NCBI GenBank assembly: GCA_030603495.1
Contig: JAUVXR010000005.1
Coordinates: 1-64,000 of the forward strand
DNA from: a bacterium
Lineage (GTDB): Bacteria > Armatimonadota > Zipacnadia > Zipacnadales > Zipacnadaceae
DNA length: 64,000 nucleotides
Direction: 5' to 3'
A program made the position numbers and the translations under genes. Under the pieces are notes generated by a model that made no database searches, was not told the origin of the DNA, and worked only from the letters and a program-made list of their open reading frames with translations. This document shows positions 9,436 to 18,808 of this stretch, piece by piece. Positions within the stretch are counted from its first letter, which is position 1, and every line of letters starts with the position of its first letter.

Positions 9436-10398
9436 ATGATTCTTCAGCAACTCCCAATTCCGCTGCTCGTCATCGCTGGACCCACTGCGACAGGCAAGAC
9501 CAACGCAGCAATCCAGGTTGCGCAGGCGGTGGGCGGGGAGATAGTCTCCGCCGACTCGATGCAGATCTACCGCGGCATGGACATCGGCACTGCCAAGCCT
9601 ACCCCGGAACAACAGGGGCAGGCGGCCTTTCATCTGATTGACATCGTCAACCCTGACCAGGAGTATAATGTTGCCTGTTTCCAGCGCGATGCCCGGCAGG
9701 CCATCTGGGAGATCCACCAGCGCCACCTCCTGCCGATTCTGTGCGGAGGCACCGGGCTGTATGTCCAAGCGCTCCTCGAGCACTTCGACTTTCCCCCGGG
9801 ACCGGCGGACAAGCAGGTGCGTGAGCGCCTGACACGAGAGGCAGCCGACATCGGCGCGCCAGCTATGCACCAACGCCTGACCGAGCTTGACCCGGCGGCC
9901 GCGGCGCGCATCGAAAGTAGCGATTTGCGCCGAATCGTCCGCGGGCTTGAGGTCCATGAGTTGACTGGCCAGCCGCTCTCCGGCCAGCAGCGCGTTGACG
10001 ACTGTCCCCCGCTCAAGTATAATAGCATCTCGTTTGTGCTCTGCTGCCCGCGACCACTGTTGCACCAGCGAATCGAGCAGCGGGTTGACCAGATGCTGGC
10101 TGGAGGGTGGCTGGCCGAGGTGCAGCGACTGCGCGCCGCTGGCTACCACAGCGAAATGCAGTCAATGCAAGCCATCGGCTATCGCCACCTACTTCTGCAC
10201 CTGGAACAGGGCGGCGAGTTGGCCACAACATTGCACGAAATCAAGCGCGACAGCCGGCAATTCGCCAAGCGCCAGATAACCTGGTTTCGCAACCGGATGG
10301 CCGGCGAATGGTTATACTGGTCCACCCCCGATGAGCAGGAGCAGGCGGTGAAGCAGCTTATAGAGGCGGGGGGCGGCCTGGCCGGAGGCGCAGGCTGA
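9436..10398 (+). CDS. miaA: tRNA dimethylallyltransferase MiaA
   Basis: VIAGPTATGKT, EIVSADSMQIYRGMDIGTAKP, GGTGLYVQALL. Confidence 0.95.
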   Translation: MILQQLPIPLLVIAGPTATGKTNAAIQVAQAVGGEIVSADSMQIYRGMDIGTAKPTPEQQGQAAFHLIDIVNPDQEYNVACFQRDARQAIWEIHQRHLLPILCGGTGLYVQALLEHFDFPPGPADKQVRERLTREAADIGAPAMHQRLTELDPAAAARIESSDLRRIVRGLEVHELTGQPLSGQQRVDDCPPLKYNSISFVLCCPRPLLHQRIEQRVDQMLAGGWLAEVQRLRAAGYHSEMQSMQAIGYRHLLLHLEQGGELATTLHEIKRDSRQFAKRQITWFRNRMAGEWLYWSTPDEQEQAVKQLIEAGGGLAGGAG

Positions 10399-10441
10399 AA
10401 TCCGGTTGACGCGCCCGGGTACAGGACTCAGGGGAGCAACT

Positions 10442-10690
10442 GTGGGCGAAGAAAAGATCAATATCCAAGACACCTACCTAAACGACCTGCGCAGGAGCAA
10501 GCAACCGGCCAGGGTCATGCTGTCCAACGGGAAAGAGATCCGGGGAGTGGTTACCGGCTTTGACCAGTTCACCTTCACACTGCAACTCAAGGATACCGAA
10601 GTACTAATCTACAAGAGCGCAGTGGCCATTATTGATGGGCACCGGCAGGAGTCAGCCACAAGCAACGCAACAGGAGACGAGCAGTGCTAG
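10442..10690 (+). CDS. hfq: RNA chaperone Hfq (GTG start likely)
   Basis: INIQDTYLNDLRRSKQPARVMLSNGKEIRGVVTGFDQFTFTLQ...LIYKSAVAII; immediately downstream of miaA. Confidence 0.92.
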   Translation: MGEEKINIQDTYLNDLRRSKQPARVMLSNGKEIRGVVTGFDQFTFTLQLKDTEVLIYKSAVAIIDGHRQESATSNATGDEQC

Positions 10691-11553
10691 AGTTCGCCAA
10701 ACTCCACGGATTGGGCAATGATTACATCTACCTGAATACTTTCGACCAAGACCTGGCTGGGTATGACCTGGCGGAGCTGGCTCGGAGATTGTCCGACCGC
10801 CATTTCGGAGTAGGCGGCGACGGTATAATCCTGATAATGCCCTCGGAGAAGGCCGGCTTCAGAATGCAGGTGTTCAATGCCGACGGCAGCGAGGCAGAGA
10901 TGTGTGGCAACGGCATCCGCGGTCTAGTCAAGTACGCCTACGATCGCGGTATGACCGACCAGACTACGGTCAGCGTCGAAACGGGCGCAGGTACTCTCCG
11001 AGTAGCTTTGACGGTTCAAGAGGGGGTAGCAACCGCGGCGACAGTAGACATGAACAGCCCGCGACTGGTGCGCCGAGAGATCCCGATGCTGGGTGAGCCA
11101 ACCGGTGAGCCGGTCATCGAGCAGCCGCTCGAGGTGGGCGGGCAGACCTTTGACATCACCTGTGTCTCGATGGGCAATCCCCACTGCGTCATATTTGTGG
11201 ATGATGTTGCCAGCTTCAACGTGACCGGCCTCGGGCCGCAGATCGAGAATCACGAGCTGTTTCCCGAGCGAACCAACGTCGAGTTCGTCAGCGTCGTGGA
11301 CCGCCAGCGGCTCAAAATGCGCGTGTGGGAGCGCGGCTCCGGTGAGACTCTGGCCTGCGGCACCGGCGCTTGCGCTGCCGTGGTGGCCGCCGTACTGACC
11401 GATCGCACCGAACGCCAGGTGCAGGCCGAGCTACTCGGGGGTGAACTGCAGATCGAGTGGCACGAGGACGAGCACGTGTTTATGACCGGCCCGGCCACTG
11501 AAGTCTTCTCCGGCCGGGTTAACGACCAGGTGCTCGCACCAGCCCAGAAATAG
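10684..11553 (+). CDS. dapF: Diaminopimelate epimerase
   Basis: KLHGLGNDYIY, FNADGSEAEMCGNGIRG, GNPHCVIFVDD, ERGSGETLACGTGACA. Confidence 0.95.
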   Translation: MLEFAKLHGLGNDYIYLNTFDQDLAGYDLAELARRLSDRHFGVGGDGIILIMPSEKAGFRMQVFNADGSEAEMCGNGIRGLVKYAYDRGMTDQTTVSVETGAGTLRVALTVQEGVATAATVDMNSPRLVRREIPMLGEPTGEPVIEQPLEVGGQTFDITCVSMGNPHCVIFVDDVASFNVTGLGPQIENHELFPERTNVEFVSVVDRQRLKMRVWERGSGETLACGTGACAAVVAAVLTDRTERQVQAELLGGELQIEWHEDEHVFMTGPATEVFSGRVNDQVLAPAQK

Positions 11554-11577
11554 TCTATCAGCAGGAGATTCTCGTTA

Positions 11578-12765
11578 ATGGAACTGGCCCAGCGATTGCA
11601 GCGCATCCCTCCCTATCCCTTTCGCGAAATTGCTCAAGTCAAAGCACGGATGCTGGCGGAGGGGCGGAGGATAATAGACTTTGGCATCGGCGATCCCGAT
11701 ATGCCCACGCCCGATTTCGTTATCGAGGCGCTCCACGACGCCGCTCAGGACCCGACTACCCACCAGTATGATGAGAGTGGCTACGGCATTGCTGAGTACA
11801 AACAGGCGATCAGCGATTTTGCGGCGGCGCGATACGGGATACAGATTGACCCGGACAGCGAGATCCAGAGCTGCATCGGCGCCAAGGAGGCGCTGGCGCA
11901 CATCATCTGGGCGTACATTGACCCTTCGGACGTGGTACTAATCCCCGAGCCCGCCTACCCGGTCTACGGAGTACAGACCACCTGGTGCGAGGGTGCGCTC
12001 TTCCCCATGCCGCTATTGCCAGAGAACGACTTCCTACCCGACCTGGGGGCCATTCCTAGTAGCGCTGTGCACCGGGCCAAGTTGATCTTCGTCAACTACC
12101 CCAACAACCCCACCGGCGCGGTGGCCAGCTTGGAGTTCTTTGAGAAGCTGGTCGAGTTCGCCCGGAGAAACGAATTGCTCATTGTCCAGGACGCCGCCTA
12201 CGCCGAAGTCACCTTCGACGGCTACGAGGCCCCCAGCATCTTGCAGGTGCCTGGAGCCAAGGATGTCGCCATCGAGATGCACTCGTTCTCCAAGACGTTC
12301 AATATGACCGGCTGGCGGGTGGGCTGGGCCTGGGGTGGCAGCCCGTATATTGACGCGCTGTCCGAGGTCAAGAGCAACGTTGACTCGGGTACCTTTATGG
12401 CCATCCAGCGGGCCGGAATTGTGGCTCTGGCGAATTTCGATACCCATGTGCCCGAGATGCGTGGCGAATACCAGCGGCGCCGTGACGCGCTGGTGGACGG
12501 CCTGAACTCCCTGGGCTGGAGCCTGGAGAAGCCCCAGGGAACGTTTTACGTCTGGGCGCTGGTGCCGCCGAGCTTCGACTCCAGCGCCGAGTTCGCCCAG
12601 GCGCTGCTTGAGCAGTGCGGCGTACTGGTCACGCCTGGGACAGCGTATGGCGCTACCGGCGAGGGCTTCATCCGGATGTCGCTGACCCTGACCGGCGAGG
12701 ATAAGCTCAGCCAGATCGCCCGGACGATTGACAATATTGCCAGCAATATGCCATCATTGTGGTAG
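11578..12765 (+). CDS. dapL: Class I/II aminotransferase, probable LL-diaminopimelate aminotransferase
   Basis: PLP aminotransferase motifs (YPNNPTGAVA, HSFSKTFNMTGWRVG) and IDFGIGDPDMPTP; immediately follows dapF. Confidence 0.75.
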   Translation: MELAQRLQRIPPYPFREIAQVKARMLAEGRRIIDFGIGDPDMPTPDFVIEALHDAAQDPTTHQYDESGYGIAEYKQAISDFAAARYGIQIDPDSEIQSCIGAKEALAHIIWAYIDPSDVVLIPEPAYPVYGVQTTWCEGALFPMPLLPENDFLPDLGAIPSSAVHRAKLIFVNYPNNPTGAVASLEFFEKLVEFARRNELLIVQDAAYAEVTFDGYEAPSILQVPGAKDVAIEMHSFSKTFNMTGWRVGWAWGGSPYIDALSEVKSNVDSGTFMAIQRAGIVALANFDTHVPEMRGEYQRRRDALVDGLNSLGWSLEKPQGTFYVWALVPPSFDSSAEFAQALLEQCGVLVTPGTAYGATGEGFIRMSLTLTGEDKLSQIARTIDNIASNMPSLW

Positions 12766-12814
12766 ATGCGCAGGCCGCGTCTGAATAGCCACACAAGACG
12801 CATTTGGAGCGCAG

Positions 12815-13846
12815 ATGAGGTGGCAGATGAACACGCTTGGAGACACTGACGAGGGCAGGGCCAGGCCGTCCGTCTGGCCGGTGTATCTCGTGGCCGCAGT
12901 AGCCGGGCTGGTCGGGCTCGGATTGTTGTTTCGGGGTCTTGCACTACTGGTGTGGACCGTCGGGCTTATCTCTGGGGGGCACTATGCCGCAATGCTGCGT
13001 CTCGGATCCCCCTGGGAGCTCCCATTTTTCCACTTGGGGGTTGGGGTTTGGGGGATCATCTGGGCCTTGGGCCTGGTGCGGTTGCGGCCATGGGGGTGGT
13101 GGTGCACGGCTGTCTTCGCAGCGGTCTGCTTGGCCATGTTTGTGCAGTGGTTGCCACATGGGCGCCCTATTGCCTGGGGAGCAAGTTGGCTGGGACTGCT
13201 GGCTCTGCTCGTATGGGTCTTAGCGAGCCGCCGCCAGTTGTTCTTCCCGCCGAAGCAAGAGGGCGAGGAGGCATCGATAGTGAGCAAGAATTGGAAGCAC
13301 TGGGTGCTAGTAGTCTGTGTGCTGGCTATACTGGGTACGGGTGCGCTGTCAGCTTTTCGTGGCCACCTGGCGAAGCGAAAAGGGATGCGGACGCAATGCG
13401 CGGGTAATCTGAAGTGCATCGCCCTAAGTCTCCTGACGTACGCTGCGGACCATGAAGGTCGCTTTCCCCCAGCAGCCACCTGGCCAGATGACATCCTAGG
13501 GGCAGGCCGGCACGTCTGTCTGTTTCCCTGTCCCGCCGACCGGCGTGACCAGCGGCACCGGGTCAGGGCAATAGCGGCTGCCGGCAAGGAACACCACAAT
13601 TCCATTGTCGGCAACGAAATCCAGCTCAGCTATACGCTGAGTGAGGCTTGCGCCGGGGATGGCATACTGAGGCTCACAACAGTGCGTCCACATGACCTAG
13701 GCATATTGTTTGATGGGACGGCAGTATCCGGGGGCCGCGAGACGGCAGCCTACCGTCATAGTGACGGCCTCAACGTGGGCTATGCCGACGGGCGCGCCCA
13801 GTGGGTGTCGAAAGAGGACTTCGCAGGGGTGTACCTGGAGCCCTGA
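12815..13846 (+). CDS. Polytopic membrane protein with a pseudopilin-like C-terminal domain
   Basis: Multiple hydrophobic segments; C-terminus YAADHEGRFPPAATWPD...CPADRR...AYRHSDGLNVGYADGRAQW resembles the H-X9-DG-type prepilin C-terminal domain. Confidence 0.6.
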   Translation: MRWQMNTLGDTDEGRARPSVWPVYLVAAVAGLVGLGLLFRGLALLVWTVGLISGGHYAAMLRLGSPWELPFFHLGVGVWGIIWALGLVRLRPWGWWCTAVFAAVCLAMFVQWLPHGRPIAWGASWLGLLALLVWVLASRRQLFFPPKQEGEEASIVSKNWKHWVLVVCVLAILGTGALSAFRGHLAKRKGMRTQCAGNLKCIALSLLTYAADHEGRFPPAATWPDDILGAGRHVCLFPCPADRRDQRHRVRAIAAAGKEHHNSIVGNEIQLSYTLSEACAGDGILRLTTVRPHDLGILFDGTAVSGGRETAAYRHSDGLNVGYADGRAQWVSKEDFAGVYLEP

Positions 13847-14059
13847 GCGGGCTGGGCGGCCTTGGTGCGGAACGGCCTCAACAGCGCACAGCGGCTGCGC
13901 TCAAGAATGCAGTGCCTTTGGAGCACCAAGCCATCGCCGAGACCCAGAGGGCGCTAGCTGGGGCGCATTGAGAACGCACGACGACATGCCGGAGCGCCAG
14001 TGAGGCGCGGCGCCTCAGTCCGGCGGTTAGATACATATAGGATTCAGTGTTGCGTTAGA

Positions 14060-15937
14060 ATGTTATCTGAAACAGTTTTGGCAGAGGTGCAGGGACCGGC
14101 ACGGTACCTGGGCGGCGAGGTTAATGCTGTGGTCAAGGACCCCGCAGAGGTCCGGATACAGTTCGCTTTGTGCTATCCGGACGTCTACGAGGTGGGGATG
14201 TCGCACCTGGGCTCCCAGATTCTTTACCACGTGATTAATTCCCGCCCCGAGGCCGCCTGCGAACGGGTCTACTACCCCCGGCTCGATGCCGTTGAGCTTA
14301 TGCGGCAGCGGGGCCTGAAACTCGGTGGCCTGGAGACCGGCTGCGCGTTGTGCGATTTTGACATCGTCGGCATCACCCTCCAGCACGAGCTGACCTACAC
14401 GACCGTTCTGGCCCTGCTTGAGCTGGGGGGGGTCACGATCCGCTCCGACCAGCGCCGGCCCGAGGAGCCACTGGTGCTTGGCGGCGGGCCGTGCGCCTGT
14501 AACCCGGAGCCGTTGGCCGCCTTTTTTGACGCCTTCCTCATCGGCGAGGGCGAAGAGGCGGTGGGCGAAATCCTGGACATCTGCGGCCAGTGGCAACAGG
14601 CACACCCCGAGCGCGGCGCCCGCACCTCAGCCAACCGCACCGAGCTGCTGCGCCAACTGGCGCGGATTCCCGGCATGTACGTGCCCTCGTTGTATGATGC
14701 CGAAGAATCTGCCGAGGGCTTGCTCATTGTCAAGCCTGCCGCCCCGGAAGCCCCAACCACCGTGGCCCGGCGCGTCGTGCGGGACTTCGGGCACGCGCCG
14801 ATCCCCGAGGCGCCAGTGGTGCCGTGGGCGGAGGTAGTGCACGACCGGGCGCAGATCGAGATCAGCCGGGGCTGCACGCGGGGCTGCCGGTTCTGTCAGG
14901 CGGGGACATTCTACCGGCCGACGCGCGAGCGGAGCGCAGAGACGCTTCGGCAAGCCGCCCAGCAGATCATCCACAACACTGGCTTCGATGAGATTGCGCT
15001 GGCTGCTTTGAACTGCCCGGACCACAGCCAGATCATCGAAATTATTGACGGCCTGCACGAGGACCTGGGGCATCTGCGCGTTTCGGTGGGGTTGCCGTCG
15101 CTGCGCACTGACAACTTCAGCATTGACCTGGCCCACAAGGTCCAGGCCGTGCGCAAGAGCGGAATCACATTGGCCCCGGAGGCCGGCTCGCAAAGACTCC
15201 GTGACGTGATCAACAAGAACGTCACCGAACAGGATCTGCTAGATGCAACCCGGGTGGCCTTCGCGGCGGGCTGGGAAACGATCAAGCTGTACTTTATTAT
15301 CGGGTTGCCGACCGAGACTGATGAAGACATCGTTGCCATCGCCGATCTGGTGGAGAAAGTGGTCGAGATCGGGCGGGAAGAGCGAGTGCGCCGACGACGC
15401 CATCTCCGGGTCAATATCAGTGCGGCATGTCTAATCCCTAAGCCCCATACACCCTTCCAGTGGCTCCGGATGAAGAGCCCAGCGGAACTGGCTGCGAAAC
15501 AATATCTGCTGCGCCAGCGTCTAAAGAGAAAAGAGATTAGACTCTCCTGCCACGATGCTCAGGCTGCGCTGGTTGAAGCGGCATTCAGTCGCGGGGATCG
15601 TAGCCTGGCGCCGGTGATCGAGCAGGTCTACCGCGCGGGTGGGGTGCTGGAGGCCTGGGGTGAGAACTTCTCCTTTGAGCGCTGGCAGCAGGCCTTTGCC
15701 GCCGCCGGCAAAGATCTGGCCGTTGAGGCTGGCCGCGAGTGGCCGGTCGGCGCAGCGCTACCGTGGGAGCATATTGACCTGGGCGTATGCAGTCGGTTCC
15801 TCGAACACCAGTATGCCTGTGCCCAGCGGGGCCTGACCACCCCAGACTGTCGGCTGGCTGGCTGTCATGAATGCGGGCTGGACGAGACAATGCAGCCATG
15901 CCCAACCAAGGATTCGTACGTTGCCGTCAATATCTGA
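14060..15937 (+). CDS. Radical SAM protein, TIGR03960-like
   Basis: ISRGCTRGCRFCQAG radical SAM cluster motif; QFALCYPDVYEVGMSHLGSQILYHVIN N-terminal region; paired with the following ORF. Confidence 0.88.
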   Translation: MLSETVLAEVQGPARYLGGEVNAVVKDPAEVRIQFALCYPDVYEVGMSHLGSQILYHVINSRPEAACERVYYPRLDAVELMRQRGLKLGGLETGCALCDFDIVGITLQHELTYTTVLALLELGGVTIRSDQRRPEEPLVLGGGPCACNPEPLAAFFDAFLIGEGEEAVGEILDICGQWQQAHPERGARTSANRTELLRQLARIPGMYVPSLYDAEESAEGLLIVKPAAPEAPTTVARRVVRDFGHAPIPEAPVVPWAEVVHDRAQIEISRGCTRGCRFCQAGTFYRPTRERSAETLRQAAQQIIHNTGFDEIALAALNCPDHSQIIEIIDGLHEDLGHLRVSVGLPSLRTDNFSIDLAHKVQAVRKSGITLAPEAGSQRLRDVINKNVTEQDLLDATRVAFAAGWETIKLYFIIGLPTETDEDIVAIADLVEKVVEIGREERVRRRRHLRVNISAACLIPKPHTPFQWLRMKSPAELAAKQYLLRQRLKRKEIRLSCHDAQAALVEAAFSRGDRSLAPVIEQVYRAGGVLEAWGENFSFERWQQAFAAAGKDLAVEAGREWPVGAALPWEHIDLGVCSRFLEHQYACAQRGLTTPDCRLAGCHECGLDETMQPCPTKDSYVAVNI

Positions 15938-15944
15938 GAGAATA

Positions 15945-16622
15945 GTGAGAAACGACTCGACGTCAGAAAAGCAGCGCATATACGCACGGATCGAGTACCG
16001 GAAGGCTCACCGGTTGCGCTTTCTGGGCCATTTGGATGTGGCGACGGTTTTCGACCGCGCCGTGCGGCGGGCGCAGTTGCCTGTGGCATACACTGAGGGC
16101 TTTCACCCCCGGGCGAAAATCACCTTTGCCCAGCCGCTGCCAGTCGGCACGGCCGGAATAGGCGAGCTTTGCGCCATTGATCTGGTGGAGCGCCCTCCGA
16201 CTCAGCAACTAGCCAAACACCTGAGCCGGGAGTTGCCTGGGGGCCTGGATCTGGTCAGCGTGCAGATCCTCCCGCGCACGAAGCGTTCGCCCTTCGCCGA
16301 CTTGGCCAGAGCTGACTATCTGCTCGTCATCGCTGCCGACGAGGTTGACCTGAACGAGCTTCGCCAGGCTGTGGACAGCTTTACGGCAGCAGAGATCATC
16401 ACCGTCGAGCGCGAGACCAAGCGCCACACCCGGCAGATCAACATCCGGCCAGGCACACACGAACTGAGCCTGAAGACTGACGGCACTCCACACATACAGA
16501 TGAGTCTGAGCCTGCGGCCGGATGACCTGGTTAAGCCAGTGGAACTAGTGGAAGTGCTCGCTGAGAGAATGGCGTGCCATCGCCTGCCGATCCAGCAGGT
16601 GATTAGAAGTAGATTGTACTAG
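15945..16622 (+). CDS. Radical SAM-linked protein, TIGR03936/DUF2344-like
   Basis: RIEYRKAHRLRFLGHLDVATVFDRAVRRAQLPVAYTEGFHPRAKITFAQPLPVG; GTG start. Confidence 0.88.
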   Translation: MRNDSTSEKQRIYARIEYRKAHRLRFLGHLDVATVFDRAVRRAQLPVAYTEGFHPRAKITFAQPLPVGTAGIGELCAIDLVERPPTQQLAKHLSRELPGGLDLVSVQILPRTKRSPFADLARADYLLVIAADEVDLNELRQAVDSFTAAEIITVERETKRHTRQINIRPGTHELSLKTDGTPHIQMSLSLRPDDLVKPVELVEVLAERMACHRLPIQQVIRSRLY

Positions 16623-16736
16623 AGTTGCGAAGCATTATTACCTGGGCGCACGCAAAGGTGCGGCCGGCAGCGGCCAAGTCGGGTCACTGCTCGGGGCACT
16701 AGGCGATAGCCGCCCGGAACTGGAAGTTGACCATCT

Positions 16737-18449
16737 ATGAAGATCCAAATTGTTGCCAACGTTGATCGAAGCCAGACACGAGTAGCGATACTAGAAGATG
16801 GCCAGCTGGCCGAACTGCTTTACGATCGGGCGGAAGAAGAGAGAGTGGTGGGAAACATCTACCTGGCCCAGGTATCGGACGTAGTGCCCGGATTGGATGC
16901 CGCCTTCGTGGACTGCGGGATCGAGAAGAACGCATTCCTGCACGTCTCGGATGCTGTGGCGGACGACGAGTATAACGGGAGGCCAGGCCGAGCCCACCGC
17001 CGGCCCGCCATCTCGAACCTACTCAAGGCTGGTCAGAAGATAATGGTCCAGGTGACCAAAGGTCCGCTGGCCAGCAAAGGCGCCCGGGCGACCCGGCAGA
17101 TAGCTCTGCCCGGCCGCTACTTGGTGCTAATGTCCCAGGGCGGCACCAGGGTAGGTGTATCCAAGAGAATCGCCAGTGAAGGCGAACGAACGCGCCTGCG
17201 CAAGATGGCGGCCCGGATACGTCCAGAGGGCTTCGGGATAATCGTGCGGACCCAGGCGGAGGGAGCTGACCGCAAGGACCTGGAAAGCGACGTCAGATTC
17301 CTGACCAAGCTCTGGCGCTCGATCGAGAACAAGGCCCAGCAAAGCAAGGCACCGGCTCTGCTTCACGAAGACCTTAGCCTGGTCTTCGAAGTCGTTCGCG
17401 ATGTGCTCTCGCCGGAGGTTGACGAGTTCATCGTGGATGACAAGGCAACCTACGACCGCGTCCTAAACCTGCTCGACAGCGTCGCTCCCCAACTGCGCCA
17501 CTGCGTCAAGCTTCACAAGAAGGAGCAGCCTGTTTTCGACTATCTCGACATCGAGCAGGAAATATCCAAAGCCCTACGCCGCAAGGTCTGGCTGCCCCAC
17601 GGCGGGTTCATTAGCGTTGATCAGACCGAAGCGTTGACCGCGGTAGATGTCAACACCGGCAAGTTCACCGGTACTGGCAGCCTGGAGGAGACTGTCCTGC
17701 GGACCAACATCGAGGCAGCTGAAGAACTAGGCCGGCAATTGCGGCTGCGGGGCATCGGCGGGATCATCGTCATTGACTTTATTGATATGGACAATGCCAA
17801 GCACCGTAGGCAGGTCTCTGCCGTCCTCCGCGAAGCCTTCGCCCATGACCGCATGCGCACTCGGATTATGCACATCACTCGGCTGGGTCTGGTGGAGATG
17901 ACGCGCAAGCGCACCGAAGCCAACCTTGCCCAAAAGCTTCAGGCCACCTGCCCGTGCTGCAACGGCAGTGGCAAGATCCTCTCGGCGGAGAGCGTGGCCA
18001 TGGAAGCGATCCGCCACCTGCGGGTAGCTGACATCGCAGAGGACGCCGTGCTGGTAACGGCGGATCCCATAGTCTGCTTGGCGCTGGTCGGGCCGCACGG
18101 CAGCGCTGTTGAGGAGCTAGAACGGGAGCTGGGCCTTCAGATATTCGTCCGCGGCACTACCGACATTCATCCCGAAGAATTCGAAATCGCTCCGAAAAGC
18201 CCGTCGGAACTGCGCAAGGAGCTGCGCCTGCCTAGGGCGGGCCATATGCAGACTATCCAGGCCGAGGACCTACTCGCCGTCCCCCACGCAGGTTTGCTAG
18301 CCATGGTGGATGGCTATATCATCGAAGCAGCTGAGGCCTCTGGCGAGACCACCACCCCACTGCAAGTAAGACTGACGGAAGTGGGCAACTCCTACGTGCG
18401 GGCCACACTGGCACACGACAAGAGCAGCAGCAGGAATAACGGCGCGTAA
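16737..18449 (+). CDS. rng: Ribonuclease G/E family
   Basis: NIYLAQVSDVVPGLDAAFVDCGIEKNAFLHVSD; TAVDVNTGKFTG; GGIIVIDFIDM; CPCCNGSG zinc link. Confidence 0.9.
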   Translation: MKIQIVANVDRSQTRVAILEDGQLAELLYDRAEEERVVGNIYLAQVSDVVPGLDAAFVDCGIEKNAFLHVSDAVADDEYNGRPGRAHRRPAISNLLKAGQKIMVQVTKGPLASKGARATRQIALPGRYLVLMSQGGTRVGVSKRIASEGERTRLRKMAARIRPEGFGIIVRTQAEGADRKDLESDVRFLTKLWRSIENKAQQSKAPALLHEDLSLVFEVVRDVLSPEVDEFIVDDKATYDRVLNLLDSVAPQLRHCVKLHKKEQPVFDYLDIEQEISKALRRKVWLPHGGFISVDQTEALTAVDVNTGKFTGTGSLEETVLRTNIEAAEELGRQLRLRGIGGIIVIDFIDMDNAKHRRQVSAVLREAFAHDRMRTRIMHITRLGLVEMTRKRTEANLAQKLQATCPCCNGSGKILSAESVAMEAIRHLRVADIAEDAVLVTADPIVCLALVGPHGSAVEELERELGLQIFVRGTTDIHPEEFEIAPKSPSELRKELRLPRAGHMQTIQAEDLLAVPHAGLLAMVDGYIIEAAEASGETTTPLQVRLTEVGNSYVRATLAHDKSSSRNNGA

Positions 18450-18658
18450 GACAGCACCCGAGCTGGCGGGCTGTCCGCCCGATACTGTGTAATAGCGAAT
18501 CCCGTGAGCCTGTGGAAGCGCCCTATGTCCCTCTGGCCCGAGTGGGCGTCAGGCCCCCGTTGACCGCCTCCCGGTATGGCGATCGGGACACGGATGCCGC
18601 TTCTCCGTTACCACCGTTCGGGACCTTGATACCGGACTCTTACCAAGCTGCAGCCTGC

Positions 18659-18687
18659 TTGCAAAATTCACCTTGATGCGCTATACT
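18659..18687 (+). promoter_or_regulatory. sigma70-like promoter upstream of murA
   Basis: TTGCAA - 17 nt - TATACT. Confidence 0.55.
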
Positions 18688-18808
18688 GACGTGCACAGCT
18701 GTGTCATAATCGCCAGATTCCTGCTATTCGCTTTGGGTATCCACACAGACTTGTTCAGCGAGACCTGGCCGTTCTGTTGCATTTAGCCGGCCGCAGGGAG
18801 GGACCTCG

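Noticed and set aside
8662-10149. 495-aa minus-strand ORF opposite mutL/miaA
   Set aside because: Both genes on the plus strand are unambiguous; the antisense ORF has low-complexity, composition-driven sequence and no recognisable domain.
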